DNA of 64,000 nucleotides from Kutzneria sp035492655 (GTDB taxonomy: Bacteria > Actinomycetota > Actinomycetes > Mycobacteriales > Pseudonocardiaceae), in assembly GCA_035492655.1 (NCBI GenBank), contig DATJJB010000125.1, positions 1-64,000 on the forward strand, read 5' to 3'. The notes under the pieces were generated by a model. That model did no database searches. It had not been told where the DNA came from and was given only the letters and a program-made list of their open reading frames with translations. This document shows, one piece after another, positions 1 to 8,758 of this stretch (its first letter is position 1; every line of letters begins with the position of its first letter). The translations under genes were made by a program, and so were the position numbers.

Positions 1-29
1 CATGTGGTGGCGGCCGACGACCATCGGCC

Positions 30-188
30 TCAGCGGCGTAGCGCCTCGCGCTTCATCCAGCCAACGACCGCCGTGATCACGAACAGCACGGCACCGAGGA
101 CCAGCAGCCACACCAAGCCCTTGACCACCGCGCCGACAACGGCGCACACCAGCCAGATCACGAGCAGCAGACCGATCAGAGCAAGCAT
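30..188 (-). CDS. Small hydrophobic membrane protein
   Basis: Unrecognised 52-residue protein that is almost entirely hydrophobic. Two membrane segments are visible, about residues 2-22 and 25-43, separated by one Lys, followed by a basic tail ending KREALRR. The ATG at 188 is chosen because GGAGG lies a few bases upstream; the reading frame stays open to 266, but that extension has no ribosome site and is not hydrophobic. It lies between the window edge and a coiled-coil protein on the same strand. Small two-helix proteins of this kind are common in actinomycetes and no function can be read from the sequence. Confidence 0.6.
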   Translation of the reverse strand: MLALIGLLLVIWLVCAVVGAVVKGLVWLLVLGAVLFVITAVVGWMKREALRR

Positions 189-252
189 CAGACACCTCCG
201 TGGAGGGAATTCGGGAGTCTTGAGATACCCGCTGCCGGTGATGATCAAACAA

Positions 253-975
253 CTACCGGCCGGCAAGCCTCGACTCCGCCGTCCGGACGTCCTTGGCCCG
301 GCGCTGCACCTCCTGCCGCGCCTCCTTCGCCGCCGTGGCAGCCTCGTCCCGAGCCCGGCGCGCCTCGGCCAGCTCGTTCTGCAGCTGCTGCACGCGGTCA
401 GTGCGCGACCGCAACTCCGACTCCGCGGCGTCGAGCTGCTGCTGGGCCTCGGCTTCGGCGGCCTCGGCGTCGTCGTAGGCCTCCTGCGCGCGTCGCCGTT
501 CCTCGGCCCGCTTGCGATCGACCGGCGAGGTGCTGGCCACGAGCGGCGCGTCGCCGAAGCCCCAGCCGGTGCTCTCCGGCATCGTCACCAGGCGGCCGGC
601 CAGCAGGTCGTCGGCGGCATGCGGCTCGGCGATCGAGCGTTCCAGCAGCTCCCGCAGGTCGGCGGCGGCATCGGGCAGCCGGCCGACGAGCTTGTCCAAC
701 GCCTCGGCCCGCCGCCCGGACAGCTCACGCAGCTCCGGACCGTTGAGGCTCTCCTGCGCGGCTCGCAGCTGCCGGCCGATGTCGACCAGCGCGGCGACGT
801 CCTTGCGCCGGGTACGGGCCAGGTGGTTGGCCTGCCACGCGGCGACGGTCGGCTTGCGCAGCTTCCGGACGCGGTCGGCCAGGGCCGGCTGGGCTTTGGC
901 CAGCTTGTCCCGTGCGGGGATGAACTCCGCCCGCGGCAGCCCGTAGAGCCGGTCCATCGCCTCGTCCAGGTCCAT
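253..975 (-). CDS. Hypothetical protein with C-terminal coiled coil
   Basis: 240-residue cytoplasmic protein without signal peptide or membrane segment. The N-terminal part (1-125) is a basic helical region with a TVAAWQANHLAR stretch. From about residue 155 to the end it is Ala/Glu/Arg/Gln-rich with heptad character, which predicts a long coiled coil. I recognise the general shape from actinobacterial hypothetical proteins but no function. It is divergent from the LLM oxidoreductase at 1026 with only 50 bases between, so the two probably share a promoter region. Confidence 0.7.
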   Translation of the reverse strand: MDLDEAMDRLYGLPRAEFIPARDKLAKAQPALADRVRKLRKPTVAAWQANHLARTRRKDVAALVDIGRQLRAAQESLNGPELRELSGRRAEALDKLVGRLPDAAADLRELLERSIAEPHAADDLLAGRLVTMPESTGWGFGDAPLVASTSPVDRKRAEERRRAQEAYDDAEAAEAEAQQQLDAAESELRSRTDRVQQLQNELAEARRARDEAATAAKEARQEVQRRAKDVRTAESRLAGR

Positions 976-1025
976 GGCCGAGCCTAACCCGGTTCGACTC
1001 GGATCGGCCGGGTAACCGTCACGAC

Positions 1026-1994
1026 ATGGTGAGCATCGGTTACTTCCTGTCCAGCGAGGAGTTCGGCCCCCGGGAACTGGTCCGCCAGGCGACTCTCGCC
1101 GAACGCGCCGGCTTCACCCGGCTGTGGATCTCCGACCACTACCACCCGTGGAACCACGAGCAGGGCAACAGCCCGTTCGTCTGGTCGGTCATCGGCGCCC
1201 TGTCCGAGCGCACGACGCTGCCGATCACGACCGCCGTCACCTGCCCCACCGTGCGGATCCACCCCGCCGTGCTGGCCCAGGCCGCGGCCACCGCGGCCGT
1301 CCAGTGCGAAGGCCGGTTCACGCTCGGCGTCGGCAGCGGCGAGGCGTTGAACGAGCACATCTTCGGCGACGCGTGGCCGACCGCCGACGTGCGACTGTCC
1401 ATGTTGGAGGAAGCCGTCGAGCTGATCCGCAAGTTGCACCAGGGCGGCCCGGTCACCCATCACGGCCAGCACTACACCGTGGAGCAGGCCGAGATCTTCA
1501 CCCGGCCCACCGACCCGGTGCCGATCTACGTCTCCGGCTTCGGCCCCAAGGCCGCCACCCTGGCCGGCCGGATCGGCGACGGATTCGCCTGCGTGCAGCC
1601 GAATCCGGAGCTGATCGACACGTTCCGCGAGTCCGGCGGCGGCAGCCGGCCGGCGCAGGGCGGCTTCAAGGTGTGCTACGCACCCGACGAGCGTGAGGCG
1701 GTCGAGACGGCGCACCGGTTGTGGCCCAACGAGCAGCTGCCCGGCGAGCTGGCCCAGGTGCTGCCGACGCCGCGGCACTTCGAGCAGGCCAGCACCCTGG
1801 TCACGCCGGACATGGTCGCCGAGGCGGTGCCGTGCGGGCCCGATCCGCAGCGCTACCTCGACCAGCTGCGCACCTACATCGACGCCGGCTACGACGAGGT
1901 CTACATCCAGCAAATCGGGCCCGACCAGGACCAGTTTTTCGAGTTCTGGACCGAGCACGTGCTGCGTGAGCTGCCTGAGCTCACGCCGGCCTAG
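1026..1994 (+). CDS. F420-dependent LLM-class oxidoreductase
   Basis: 322-residue luciferase-like monooxygenase family protein of the F420-using (TIGR03557/FGD-like) branch. It is a TIM-barrel enzyme expected to move hydride between a small substrate and coenzyme F420. Family features visible are the N-terminal strand MVSIGYFLSSEEFGPREL, the WISDHYHPW motif near residue 38, the GRFTLGVGSGEALNEH motif near residue 100 and the GDGFACVQP strand. A paralogue lies at 4326 with the same motifs, and the two share conserved ends (VPCGPD near the C terminus). The substrate cannot be deduced. The start ATG has only a weak ribosome site but matches the family N terminus exactly. Confidence 0.88.
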   Translation: MVSIGYFLSSEEFGPRELVRQATLAERAGFTRLWISDHYHPWNHEQGNSPFVWSVIGALSERTTLPITTAVTCPTVRIHPAVLAQAAATAAVQCEGRFTLGVGSGEALNEHIFGDAWPTADVRLSMLEEAVELIRKLHQGGPVTHHGQHYTVEQAEIFTRPTDPVPIYVSGFGPKAATLAGRIGDGFACVQPNPELIDTFRESGGGSRPAQGGFKVCYAPDEREAVETAHRLWPNEQLPGELAQVLPTPRHFEQASTLVTPDMVAEAVPCGPDPQRYLDQLRTYIDAGYDEVYIQQIGPDQDQFFEFWTEHVLRELPELTPA

Positions 1995-2614
1995 CTCACG
2001 ACATATACGGGGCAGGTGGCGTGGTGCAGCGCGGTCCGGACGGCCGGCCCGCGCCGCACCACGACCAGGTCCGTGGTGTCCGGGACCGCCCCGCCCGGCT
2101 CCTGGCGCACGATCTCCAACACCGACCGCGTCGCCCGGGCGTATTCCCGCGCCCGCGACACCACGGCGTCGTCCTCATCGGCCCCTACCCAGGCCGTGAC
2201 CTTGCGGAACTCGCCGTGCACGGCCTGCGGCCGCCCGCGTACGACCACGACGTCACAGGGCGCGGTCTGGGCCAGCGACAGGGCGTGGTGTCCGACACCG
2301 AGATGGCATTTGTGCTGGCCACGGCAGCCGAGCACGAGCAGTCCGGTCTCGTTGGCGGCGGCCAGCAGGGCCGCCCCTGGATCGTTGCCGCTGCTGCGGA
2401 TCCGGACCGGCAGCATGGGGTAGGACCGCAGCGCCGAGCCGGTGCCGATGTCGGCCGGCAGGTCGGCCGGAATGGGCTCGAAGCGCCGGTCGGCCTCGTA
2501 GACGTCCAGCTCCAGGCCGGCCCGATGGGCATGGCGCACCGCCCAGCCCAGGGCCAGATGTCCCCAGTACGAACCGTCCGTGCCCACCGTCACCCGACTG
2601 GGGCGAACGTGCAT
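1991..2614 (-). CDS. Universal stress protein family, degenerate second half
   Basis: 207-residue UspA-like protein. The first domain begins VTVGTDGSYWGHLALGWAV, the usual Usp ATP-binding strand and Asp, and ends GCRGQHKCHLGVGHHALSLAQTAPCDVVVV, which resembles the G-2x-G-9x-G(S/T) nucleotide motif but has lost part of it. The second half (about 135-207) resembles a shortened Usp domain ending in CPVYVVS. The frame is open to a TTG at 2698, but the ATG at 2614 fits the family N terminus. It converges on the LLM gene, overlapping its last 4 bases. Confidence 0.78.
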   Translation of the reverse strand: MHVRPSRVTVGTDGSYWGHLALGWAVRHAHRAGLELDVYEADRRFEPIPADLPADIGTGSALRSYPMLPVRIRSSGNDPGAALLAAANETGLLVLGCRGQHKCHLGVGHHALSLAQTAPCDVVVVRGRPQAVHGEFRKVTAWVGADEDDAVVSRAREYARATRSVLEIVRQEPGGAVPDTTDLVVVRRGPAVRTALHHATCPVYVVS

Positions 2615-2778
2615 CGCCTGGCTGGGAATGAACAGCGCGGCCCGTCTGCGCTCGCTCCGTGCAACCACGTCGAACCCCTGGCTGTGAGACGGTCCCAAAT
2701 GGACCGTTGCACTGCTGGATGCCCGGTGTGCAAGGGTTTCACACCCGTTGTCAGTTGACTTGTCAGTTGACGATCATG

Positions 2779-4227
2779 TCATGCCGCGGCCGGCTCGGAT
2801 TCCTCGGCCGACAGCGGGCTGGCGATGTCCTCCAGCGACTTCCGCGCCGCCTCCACGCCGATCAGCAGCTCGATGACACCGCCGCCCATCATCACGGCCG
2901 CGCCGAGGTAGTAGCCGATGGCGACCATCGAGACGCTGCCGGTGGACACCAGGCTGCCGAACAGCACCGGCCCGATGATGCCGCCAAGACCCGTGCCCAC
3001 GGAGTAGAACAGGGCGATCGCCATGGCCCGGATCTCCAGCGGGAAGATCTCCGACACGGTCAGGTAGGCGGCGCTGGACCCGGCCGAGGCCAGGAAGAAC
3101 ACCAGGCTCCAGGCGATGGTCAACGTCCACGCGGACAACAGGTTCTGCTGGAACAGCACCGCCGTGACGACCAGCAGCACGCCGGACCCGAGGTAGGTGG
3201 CGGCGATCATCGCCTTGCGGCCGACGGTGTCGAACAGCCGGCCGAGCACCAGCGGCCCGAGCAGGCTGCCGACGGCCAGCGGGATGAGGAAGCCGCCCAC
3301 GCTCATGCCCGAGACGCCGAAGAACTTGGCCAGCACCAACGCCTGCGTGAAGTAGACGGCGTTGTACAGGAACGCCTGCCCGACGAACAGCCCGAGCCCG
3401 AGCAGGGTCCGCCGGGGATACTTCCGCACCAGCGTGCGGCCGATGACGCCGAACCCGGTGCTGGCCCGCTCGTGCACGTCGATCGTGTCGTGCACCGGGT
3501 CGAGCTGCTTGCCGGTCTGCTTCGACACCTGCTGCTCGATCTCGCCGACCAGCTGGTCGGCTTCCTTGGCCCGGCCGTGGGTGAACAGCCAGCGCGGGCT
3601 CTCCGGCACGGTGCGGCGCACCAGCAGGATGCCGACGCCGAGCACCGCCCCGAGGCCGAAAGCCAGCCGCCAGCCCAGGTTCTCGGCGAACAGGGTCGGG
3701 TTCAGCAGCAGCAACGTCAGGGCCGCGCCGGCCGCCGCGCCCAGCCAGTACGAGCCGTTGACCAGCAGGTCGACCCGGCCGCGCAAGCGGGCCGGCACCA
3801 GCTCGTCGATGGCCGAGTTGATCGCCGCGTACTCGCCGCCGACACCGGCCCCGGTGAGGAACCGCATCGCGAAGAACCAGAGAGGGTTGACCGAGAACGC
3901 CGTCAGCACGGTCGCGGCCAGGTACAGCGCCAGCGTGACGAGGAAGAGCTTCTTGCGGCCCAACCGGTCGGTCAGGTAGCCGAAACCGAGCGAGCCCAGC
4001 ACGGCCCCGATCACGTAACAGGACGCGGCCAGCCCGACCTCGGTGTCGGTCAGGTGCAGGCCGCTGCTCGGATCGGTCAGCCGCTCCCCCAGCGCGCCGA
4101 CGATGGTGACCTCGAGGCCGTCCAGGATCCACACCGTGCCCAGCCCGATCAGCACCGTCCAGTGCCACCGCGACCACGGCAGTCGATCCATGCGTGCCGG
4201 GACGTCTGTGGTCGTCTTGCCCGTCAT
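2779..4227 (-). CDS. MFS transporter, sugar-porter-like
   Basis: 482-residue major facilitator protein with 12 predicted membrane helices. Visible motifs are GYLTDRLGRKKLFLVTL between helices 2 and 3 (motif A), a second GRLFDTVGRKAMIAAT copy in the C-terminal half, and PESPRWLF before the central cytoplasmic loop, the signature of the sugar-porter/metabolite-H+ symporter branch. The central loop (about 215-265) is charged and helical. The substrate is unknown. It is divergent from the F420 oxidoreductase at 4326, with 98 bases between. Confidence 0.9.
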   Translation of the reverse strand: MTGKTTTDVPARMDRLPWSRWHWTVLIGLGTVWILDGLEVTIVGALGERLTDPSSGLHLTDTEVGLAASCYVIGAVLGSLGFGYLTDRLGRKKLFLVTLALYLAATVLTAFSVNPLWFFAMRFLTGAGVGGEYAAINSAIDELVPARLRGRVDLLVNGSYWLGAAAGAALTLLLLNPTLFAENLGWRLAFGLGAVLGVGILLVRRTVPESPRWLFTHGRAKEADQLVGEIEQQVSKQTGKQLDPVHDTIDVHERASTGFGVIGRTLVRKYPRRTLLGLGLFVGQAFLYNAVYFTQALVLAKFFGVSGMSVGGFLIPLAVGSLLGPLVLGRLFDTVGRKAMIAATYLGSGVLLVVTAVLFQQNLLSAWTLTIAWSLVFFLASAGSSAAYLTVSEIFPLEIRAMAIALFYSVGTGLGGIIGPVLFGSLVSTGSVSMVAIGYYLGAAVMMGGGVIELLIGVEAARKSLEDIASPLSAEESEPAAA

Positions 4228-4325
4228 GAGCCCCGGCTACCCCGCCGGCCGCCGGCACAATCCCGCTTATGTTCCCGAAGTCGGGGTACCCGAGGCCTCC
4301 AGACGTCGACCCGGAGAGGCTTGTG

Positions 4326-5285
4326 ATGATCGGCTACACCCTGATGACGGAACAGGCCGGGCCGCGCGAGCTCGTCGAGCACGCCGTGCGGGCCGAGCAG
4401 GCCGGCTTCGACTTCGAGGTGATCAGCGACCACTACTTCCCCTGGCTGACCGAGCAGGGCCACGCGCCCAACGCGTGGGCGGTGCTCGGCGCGGTGGCCC
4501 AGGCCACCGAGCGGGTCCGGCTGATGACCTACGTGACCTGTCCGACCATGCGCTACCACCCGACCGTCGTCGCGCAGCAGGCCGCCACCGTGCAGCTGTT
4601 GTCCGACAACCGGTTCACCCTCGGCCTCGGCGCCGGGGAGAACCTCAACGAGCACGTGCTCGGTCGCGGCTGGCCGCCGGTCAACGTCCGGCACGAGATG
4701 CTGAGCGAGGCGCTGGAGATCATCTCGCGGCTGTTCAACGGCGGCCATCTCGACTTCGTCGGCAAGCACTTCCGGGTCGACTCGGCCAAGCTGTGGGACC
4801 TGCCCGAGCAGCGGGTGCCGGTCGGCGTGGCCGTGTCGGGGCCCCAGTCGGTCGAGCTGTTCGCGCCCAGCGCCGACCTGATGATCGCGGTCGAGCCGGA
4901 TCAGGCGCTGTGCCAGGCGTGGCGGCGGGCCGCGCCGGACGCCGAGCGGATCGTCGGCCAGCTGCCGATCTGTTTCGACCGGGACGAGGAGGCGGCCATC
5001 CAGCGGGCGCACGAGCAGTTCCGCTGGTTCAGCGGTGGCTGGAAGGTCAATTCCGAGCTGCCCGGGCCCGCCGCGTTCGCCGCCGCCACCCAGTACGTGC
5101 GGCCGGACGATGTCGCCGCGTCCATCCCGTGCGGACCGGACGTGAAGCCGATCGTCGACGCCGTCACGGAGTTCCTGGACGCCGGCTTCACCGACGTCGC
5201 CCTGGTCCAGATCGGTGGCCAGCACCAGGACGAGTTCTTCACCTTCGCCCGCGAGGAGCTGCTGCCGGCGCTGCGCGGGAAATGA
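4326..5285 (+). CDS. F420-dependent LLM-class oxidoreductase (paralogue)
   Basis: 319-residue paralogue of the gene at 1026. It has the same landmarks: MIGYTLMTEQAGPREL at the start, VISDHYFPW, GLGAGENLNEHVLG, and IPCGPDVKPIVD before the final helix. The frame is open from 4269, but the ATG at 4326 aligns with the family start and follows a GAGG-containing site. A USP gene and an MFS transporter lie between the paralogues, so this looks like an old duplication with divergence rather than a recent tandem. The substrate is unknown; F420 use is inferred from the family. Confidence 0.88.
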   Translation: MIGYTLMTEQAGPRELVEHAVRAEQAGFDFEVISDHYFPWLTEQGHAPNAWAVLGAVAQATERVRLMTYVTCPTMRYHPTVVAQQAATVQLLSDNRFTLGLGAGENLNEHVLGRGWPPVNVRHEMLSEALEIISRLFNGGHLDFVGKHFRVDSAKLWDLPEQRVPVGVAVSGPQSVELFAPSADLMIAVEPDQALCQAWRRAAPDAERIVGQLPICFDRDEEAAIQRAHEQFRWFSGGWKVNSELPGPAAFAAATQYVRPDDVAASIPCGPDVKPIVDAVTEFLDAGFTDVALVQIGGQHQDEFFTFAREELLPALRGK

Positions 5286-5288
5286 CGA

Positions 5289-5321
5289 ACGGGGTGTGAG
5301 GCCGTCGGCCCCACACCCCGT
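5289..5321. terminator. Bidirectional terminator hairpin
   Basis: Ten-base inverted repeat ACGGGGTGTG / CACACCCCGT enclosing a 13-base loop, placed 4 bases after the LLM stop codon and just downstream of the convergent lectin gene. The stem is GC-rich with no long T tract, as is usual in high-GC actinomycetes. Confidence 0.7.
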
Positions 5322-5336
5322 GCTTCGCGGTACGAC

Positions 5337-6029
5337 TCAGAACTCCCAGTCCTGGTTGTACGCGTCGACACCGAGGTCGTCCCACAGCTGCACGGTCGTG
5401 CCGTTGTCGGCGATGGTGTCGGAGTCGGCGTCGAGCACCCGGCCGCTCTGGTAGTTCTGCCACTTGAACAGCTCGTTGCCGCTGTCGACGTCGTAGTAGC
5501 CGGTGTCGATCAGCCACCAGAGCTGGTTGGCCTGGCCGGTGCCGAGGTCGTCCCACAGCTGCACGGTGGTGCCGTTGCCGCCGATGGTGTCCGAGTCGGC
5601 GTCGAGGCTGCGGCCGCTGGCCAGGTTGTTGATCTTGTACAGGCCGACGGTGTCGGTGCTGGTGTAGACCCACGTCTGGTTGGCGGCGTCGCTGCCGGCG
5701 TCGTCCCACAGCTGCACCCGCGTGCCGTTGCCGCCGAGGGTGTCGGTGTCGGCGTCCAGCGCGCGGTAGCTGAGGAAGTTGTACTGCTTGGCCGTGACCG
5801 AGTCGCCCGCGTTGACCTTCGGGGTCGCCGACGCCTTGGCCGAGGCCTTGGCCGCCGTGGTCGACTTCAGCGGCGTCGCCTTGCCGTGCGCCGCCGAGGT
5901 GCTTCTCGCGACCTTGTGCGGCTTGTGGGCGTTGGAGCTGCCCGGCGCCGCGGCGGCGGTGGCGACACCACTGGCCAGCACGGTGCCGCCGACGGTCAGG
6001 ACCGCGAGCGCGGAGACGAACTTGTTCAT
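5337..6029 (-). CDS. Secreted ricin-type beta-trefoil lectin-like protein
   Basis: 230-residue exported protein. Residues 1-28 form a signal peptide (MNKFVSALAVLTVGG...ATAAAAP), followed by an Ala/Lys/Ser-rich linker to about residue 75. The rest consists of three close repeats of a beta-trefoil subdomain, each with an LDAD(S/T)DT core, NGT.VQLWDD and a terminal NQ.W (QxW-like) motif. This is the carbohydrate-binding ricin B fold standing alone, with no catalytic domain. The ATG at 6029 is preceded by GAGAGGGA; the frame upstream to 6083 is not needed. It probably acts outside the cell as a glycan-binding protein. Confidence 0.85.
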   Translation of the reverse strand: MNKFVSALAVLTVGGTVLASGVATAAAAPGSSNAHKPHKVARSTSAAHGKATPLKSTTAAKASAKASATPKVNAGDSVTAKQYNFLSYRALDADTDTLGGNGTRVQLWDDAGSDAANQTWVYTSTDTVGLYKINNLASGRSLDADSDTIGGNGTTVQLWDDLGTGQANQLWWLIDTGYYDVDSGNELFKWQNYQSGRVLDADSDTIADNGTTVQLWDDLGVDAYNQDWEF

Positions 6030-6609
6030 ATTTCCCTCTCTTGTAGCGTGACGGGGCGTCAGGGCTAGCTGGTGTCGGCGCACGGCGGCACACGGCGGCC
6101 GGTGCGGGCCGTCGTGATGACGAAGCGAGGTTTACGCGCGATCAGCAGTGGTCGAACGGGCAGCGCCGATGCGGCGTGTGGGCCGGTGGCCCGGCACGTC
6201 GGGGTCGTTCGACTGCTGGCATGGTGTTCCCCCCGAATCACCTGCGTCGCCAGGAAGTCCTGGTCGGCACCAGCCTAGTGGATGTTGGGCGCGCCGTCCC
6301 GGGAATTCGAGGGCAACCTGCCCCTGATCGCCGCCTGCACCGGCCGGCCGATTCAGCCCCGCTTTTCGGGGTATTCCACGACATCAACGTCCGACGGATC
6401 CTCGAGCTGGCGCGGAGCCACGCGGCCGGCATCGGTTGGGACGTCCGCGCTCGGCGTCGGCGGCCCGCTCGACGACGACTGCTTCCGCGGCGACTGCTAC
6501 ACCGTCAACTCCCGCAACGACGCCATCGCGCCATGGCATGCACGGTGCGACCTTGACCGTTAATATGTCATCCATGAGATGACAGGTCATGGGTCAACGG
6601 AGGGATGAC
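6030..6609. other. Long intergenic region
   Basis: 580 bases between the lectin gene and the HSP18-type regulator. Several frames are open here, but none has a ribosome site or recognisable protein similarity. The only clear element is the inverted repeat at 6566-6584. The left part should hold the promoter of the lectin gene. Confidence 0.5.
6566..6584. promoter_or_regulatory. RheA/HSP18-type operator TGTCATC-N5-GATGACA
   Basis: Perfect 7-base inverted repeat TGTCATC-CATGA-GATGACA, 25 bases before the start codon of the regulator at 6610. As I recall it, the published RheA operator of Streptomyces albus (repressor of hsp18 and its own gene) has exactly this form. The site therefore supports both the identity and the autoregulation of the adjacent gene. 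Confidence 0.75.
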
Positions 6610-7293
6610 ATGGTGGACGAGGGCACTGAGCGCGAGCAGGCGCGCCAGTGGCTGGCGGACCGGCCGGCCGAGTCGGACGCGCACGACGGCGACGAGGCCA
6701 TGACCGATCTCGGCCTGATCAACCGGGTCGCGCACCACCACGCCGAGCATCCGGACCAGGACGAGAAGGCGCTGGCCGACGCGCTGGCCGCGCTCACGCT
6801 GCTCCGCCACCTACGCGACGAGCTCGCCGACTGGGAGCCGCGGCTGATCGAGGCCGCCCGCGCCCACGGCGCGAGCTGGATCCAGCTGGCGCCGGCGCTC
6901 GGGGTGGCCAGCCGGCAGGCCGCCGAACGCCGCTACCTGCGACTACGCCCGGACGACAGCGGGGGCACCACCACCGGCGAGCAGCGGGTCCGGGCCGAGC
7001 GCGACCGGCGCGCCGGCGACCGGGCCGTCACCAAGTGGGCCCGCGAGAACGCGATCGGACTGCGCCGGCTGGCGGCACTGGTGAGCAACCTCGACGGCGA
7101 CCACAACCTGGTCGGCGACGCTCAGCAGCACGTCGACAGCGTCACGGCGGCGCTCGGCGACTCCGACAGCGCCGCGCTGCTCGGCCCCCTCACCGAGGCG
7201 TACCGGCACCTGCACGCCAGCCATCCCGAGCTGGCCGACCGCATCGAGGCCGTCACCGACGAGGGCGAGCAGGCACGGCGGCCGTCGAGCTGA
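6610..7293 (+). CDS. HSP18-type transcriptional regulator (RheA-like)
   Basis: 227-residue soluble protein resembling the actinobacterial family annotated as HSP18 transcriptional regulator. Residues about 40-115 form a helical region ending in an HTH-like stretch (WIQLAPALGVASRQAAERRYLRLRP). A charged region with AGDRAVTKWARENA and a helical C-terminal domain follow. The ATG at 6610 is chosen because GGAGGG lies 5 bases before it; an earlier in-frame ATG at 6589 has no such site. The operator at 6566-6584 sits in its promoter, so it is probably autoregulated and heat-responsive. No hsp18 gene is adjacent, so its main target lies outside the window. Confidence 0.75.
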   Translation: MVDEGTEREQARQWLADRPAESDAHDGDEAMTDLGLINRVAHHHAEHPDQDEKALADALAALTLLRHLRDELADWEPRLIEAARAHGASWIQLAPALGVASRQAAERRYLRLRPDDSGGTTTGEQRVRAERDRRAGDRAVTKWARENAIGLRRLAALVSNLDGDHNLVGDAQQHVDSVTAALGDSDSAALLGPLTEAYRHLHASHPELADRIEAVTDEGEQARRPSS

Positions 7294-7299
7294 CCTCGG

Positions 7300-8151
7300 T
7301 CAGTCGGTGGGCTCGGCCCGCACGGACGTGAGGTGCAACGCCGTGATCACCCGGTCCGGCGTGGACAGGCCGGTGCGCAGCACCGCCGTCGTCCCCCGTT
7401 CGCGAGCGTGATCATCCAACGCGATCAGGCTCCGGTGGTCCACGAATCGCACCTTGGCCGCGTCGAGCAGCACGCGGCCTTGACGCATTCCGGGCGCCGT
7501 ACGGCGCAGCGCCAGCGGGAAGAGCTCGATGCCGAGGAGATCCAACTCGCCGTCGAGCTCGGCCGAGTACTCGCCGTCCGAGGAGGCGTAGAGCCGGAAC
7601 GGTATGCCACGACTGTTGGTGGCCGGGTGCAGGCAGGCCAGCTCGGCCACCGTGTGATCGCCCAGTTCAGGGCGGTGGTAGCCACACAGCGCCGCGAACG
7701 GCCGGGTAGTCATGTATTCGTCGATGAGGTGCTCGTAGCGGGCGAATGCCTCGCGCTGCGCCGGCTTTCGGACCAGTCCGGTGACATCGGCAGCGACCCG
7801 CAGGCCGGTGAAACCGTCCGCCAGAGCCTCTTCTGTCGCCGACGCGTACGCCTCGACCTGTGCCTCGGGCTCGATCACCACATCCGGCGGGTGGACGTCC
7901 GCCGCGGACACCACGCGCGCGGCCCCGGTTCGCAACGCCTGCCCCAGTTTGACGCTCCGGCGCAGGACCGCTGCGAGCTGGTCGGCCGAGTCGTCGGCGA
8001 TGAACACGACCCGCTGCCCGAGGGCCAGCCCCTCGGCCAGGAACTCCCGGGCGCGACGACGGAACCCGCCGCTGTCGTCGTAGCTCCAACAGACATGGTC
8101 GTGAAGCCCGAGACCGCGGGCGCTCGCCACTGTTCCACTGCATCGCGCCAC
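7300..8151 (-). CDS. MEDS-STAS domain protein, probable anti-sigma factor antagonist
   Basis: 283-residue protein. Residues about 15-170 form a MEDS (DcmR-type sensory) domain, recognisable by HDHVCWSYDDSGGFRRRAREFLAEGLALGQRVVFI and a CGYHRPEL strand. Residues about 185-283 resemble a STAS domain (GELDLLGIELFP, GRVLLDAAKVRFVDHRSL), although the Ser/Thr that would be phosphorylated is not obvious; DHRSLIAL is the candidate site. Such proteins relay a signal into sigma/anti-sigma partner switching. The GTG start lacks a good ribosome site, so the N terminus may be shorter. It converges on the HSP18-type regulator with 6 bases between. Confidence 0.78.
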   Translation of the reverse strand: MARCSGTVASARGLGLHDHVCWSYDDSGGFRRRAREFLAEGLALGQRVVFIADDSADQLAAVLRRSVKLGQALRTGAARVVSAADVHPPDVVIEPEAQVEAYASATEEALADGFTGLRVAADVTGLVRKPAQREAFARYEHLIDEYMTTRPFAALCGYHRPELGDHTVAELACLHPATNSRGIPFRLYASSDGEYSAELDGELDLLGIELFPLALRRTAPGMRQGRVLLDAAKVRFVDHRSLIALDDHARERGTTAVLRTGLSTPDRVITALHLTSVRAEPTD

Positions 8152-8212
8152 ACCAGCAGACTACGCTGGCGGATCATTCCGCGCAGCACTCAACAACACG
8201 TGAAAGCCGCCG

Positions 8213-8720
8213 CTACGCCACGAGTCTGCTTGATGACATCCCCGATGTCAACGTCCCGATGACAGCGAACGGGCGCAGGACGTCGGCGATCACGGGCCAG
8301 CGCAAGGGCTGCGGACCGGCGCTGCCGGGCGTGACGTCGAAGCTGGTCAGCGCCAGGGGTTTGCCGTCGACCACGCCTGCGCCCGGTTGGCCACCTGGAT
8401 ACCGAGCACAGTCGTCGACACGCCCAGGGCGATGACGATGGCCGCGGCGGCAGCCAGCAGGGCCCGGGACCGATGACGCGGCGCGACCGCCGGCGGAGTG
8501 TCTGGAGTGGACGGTTGAACAGCCTGCGGCGTGTGGTCGATCTCTGCCATCAGCTTGGGGTGGTTGGTGTTGCGCGGGAATCGTGCCCAGCAGACCCGAC
8601 GGGCCAAGGAGTACACCTGGCGGCAATAGCGGTCGTACAGCAGGGCGAACGCCCCTCGGTCACCCGCCGCCACCGCGGCGGCCAGGTCCGCACGCGCGCC
8701 CCTGTTCGGTCCGAGCCGCC
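8213..8720 (-). pseudogene. Remnant of an ECF sigma factor/anti-sigma (SigK-RskA-like) pair
   Basis: Reading leftward, one open frame encodes an ECF sigma region-2 start (AAGDRGAFALLYDRYCRQVYSLARRV) and runs at once into an unrelated link. It then enters a transmembrane segment typical of RskA-type anti-sigma factors (RALLAAAAAIVIALGVSTTVLGIQVANRAQAW) and stops. The rest of the sigma factor and the anti-sigma extracellular domain are missing or out of frame. It sits directly after a fasciclin lipoprotein and a molybdo-oxidoreductase, the usual neighbours of intact sigK-rskA pairs in actinobacteria. I read it as a deletion-fused, decayed pair. Confidence 0.72.
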
Positions 8721-8758
8721 GGGCCCGCCGCCGACCGGCGGGCCCGACCGCGCTGGGC

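Noticed and set aside
4..987. Long open plus-strand frame at the left edge
   Set aside because: It lies opposite the coiled-coil gene and small membrane protein, is Arg/Pro/Gly-rich, and shows no family motif; a GC-rich shadow frame.
2659..4326. Plus-strand 555-residue open frame
   Set aside because: Antisense to the MFS transporter, His/Gln/Arg-rich, no motifs; shadow frame.
6282..6563. Plus-strand frame of 93 residues before the HSP18-type regulator
   Set aside because: Low-complexity composition, no ribosome site, no homology recognised, and overlapping open frames in other phases.
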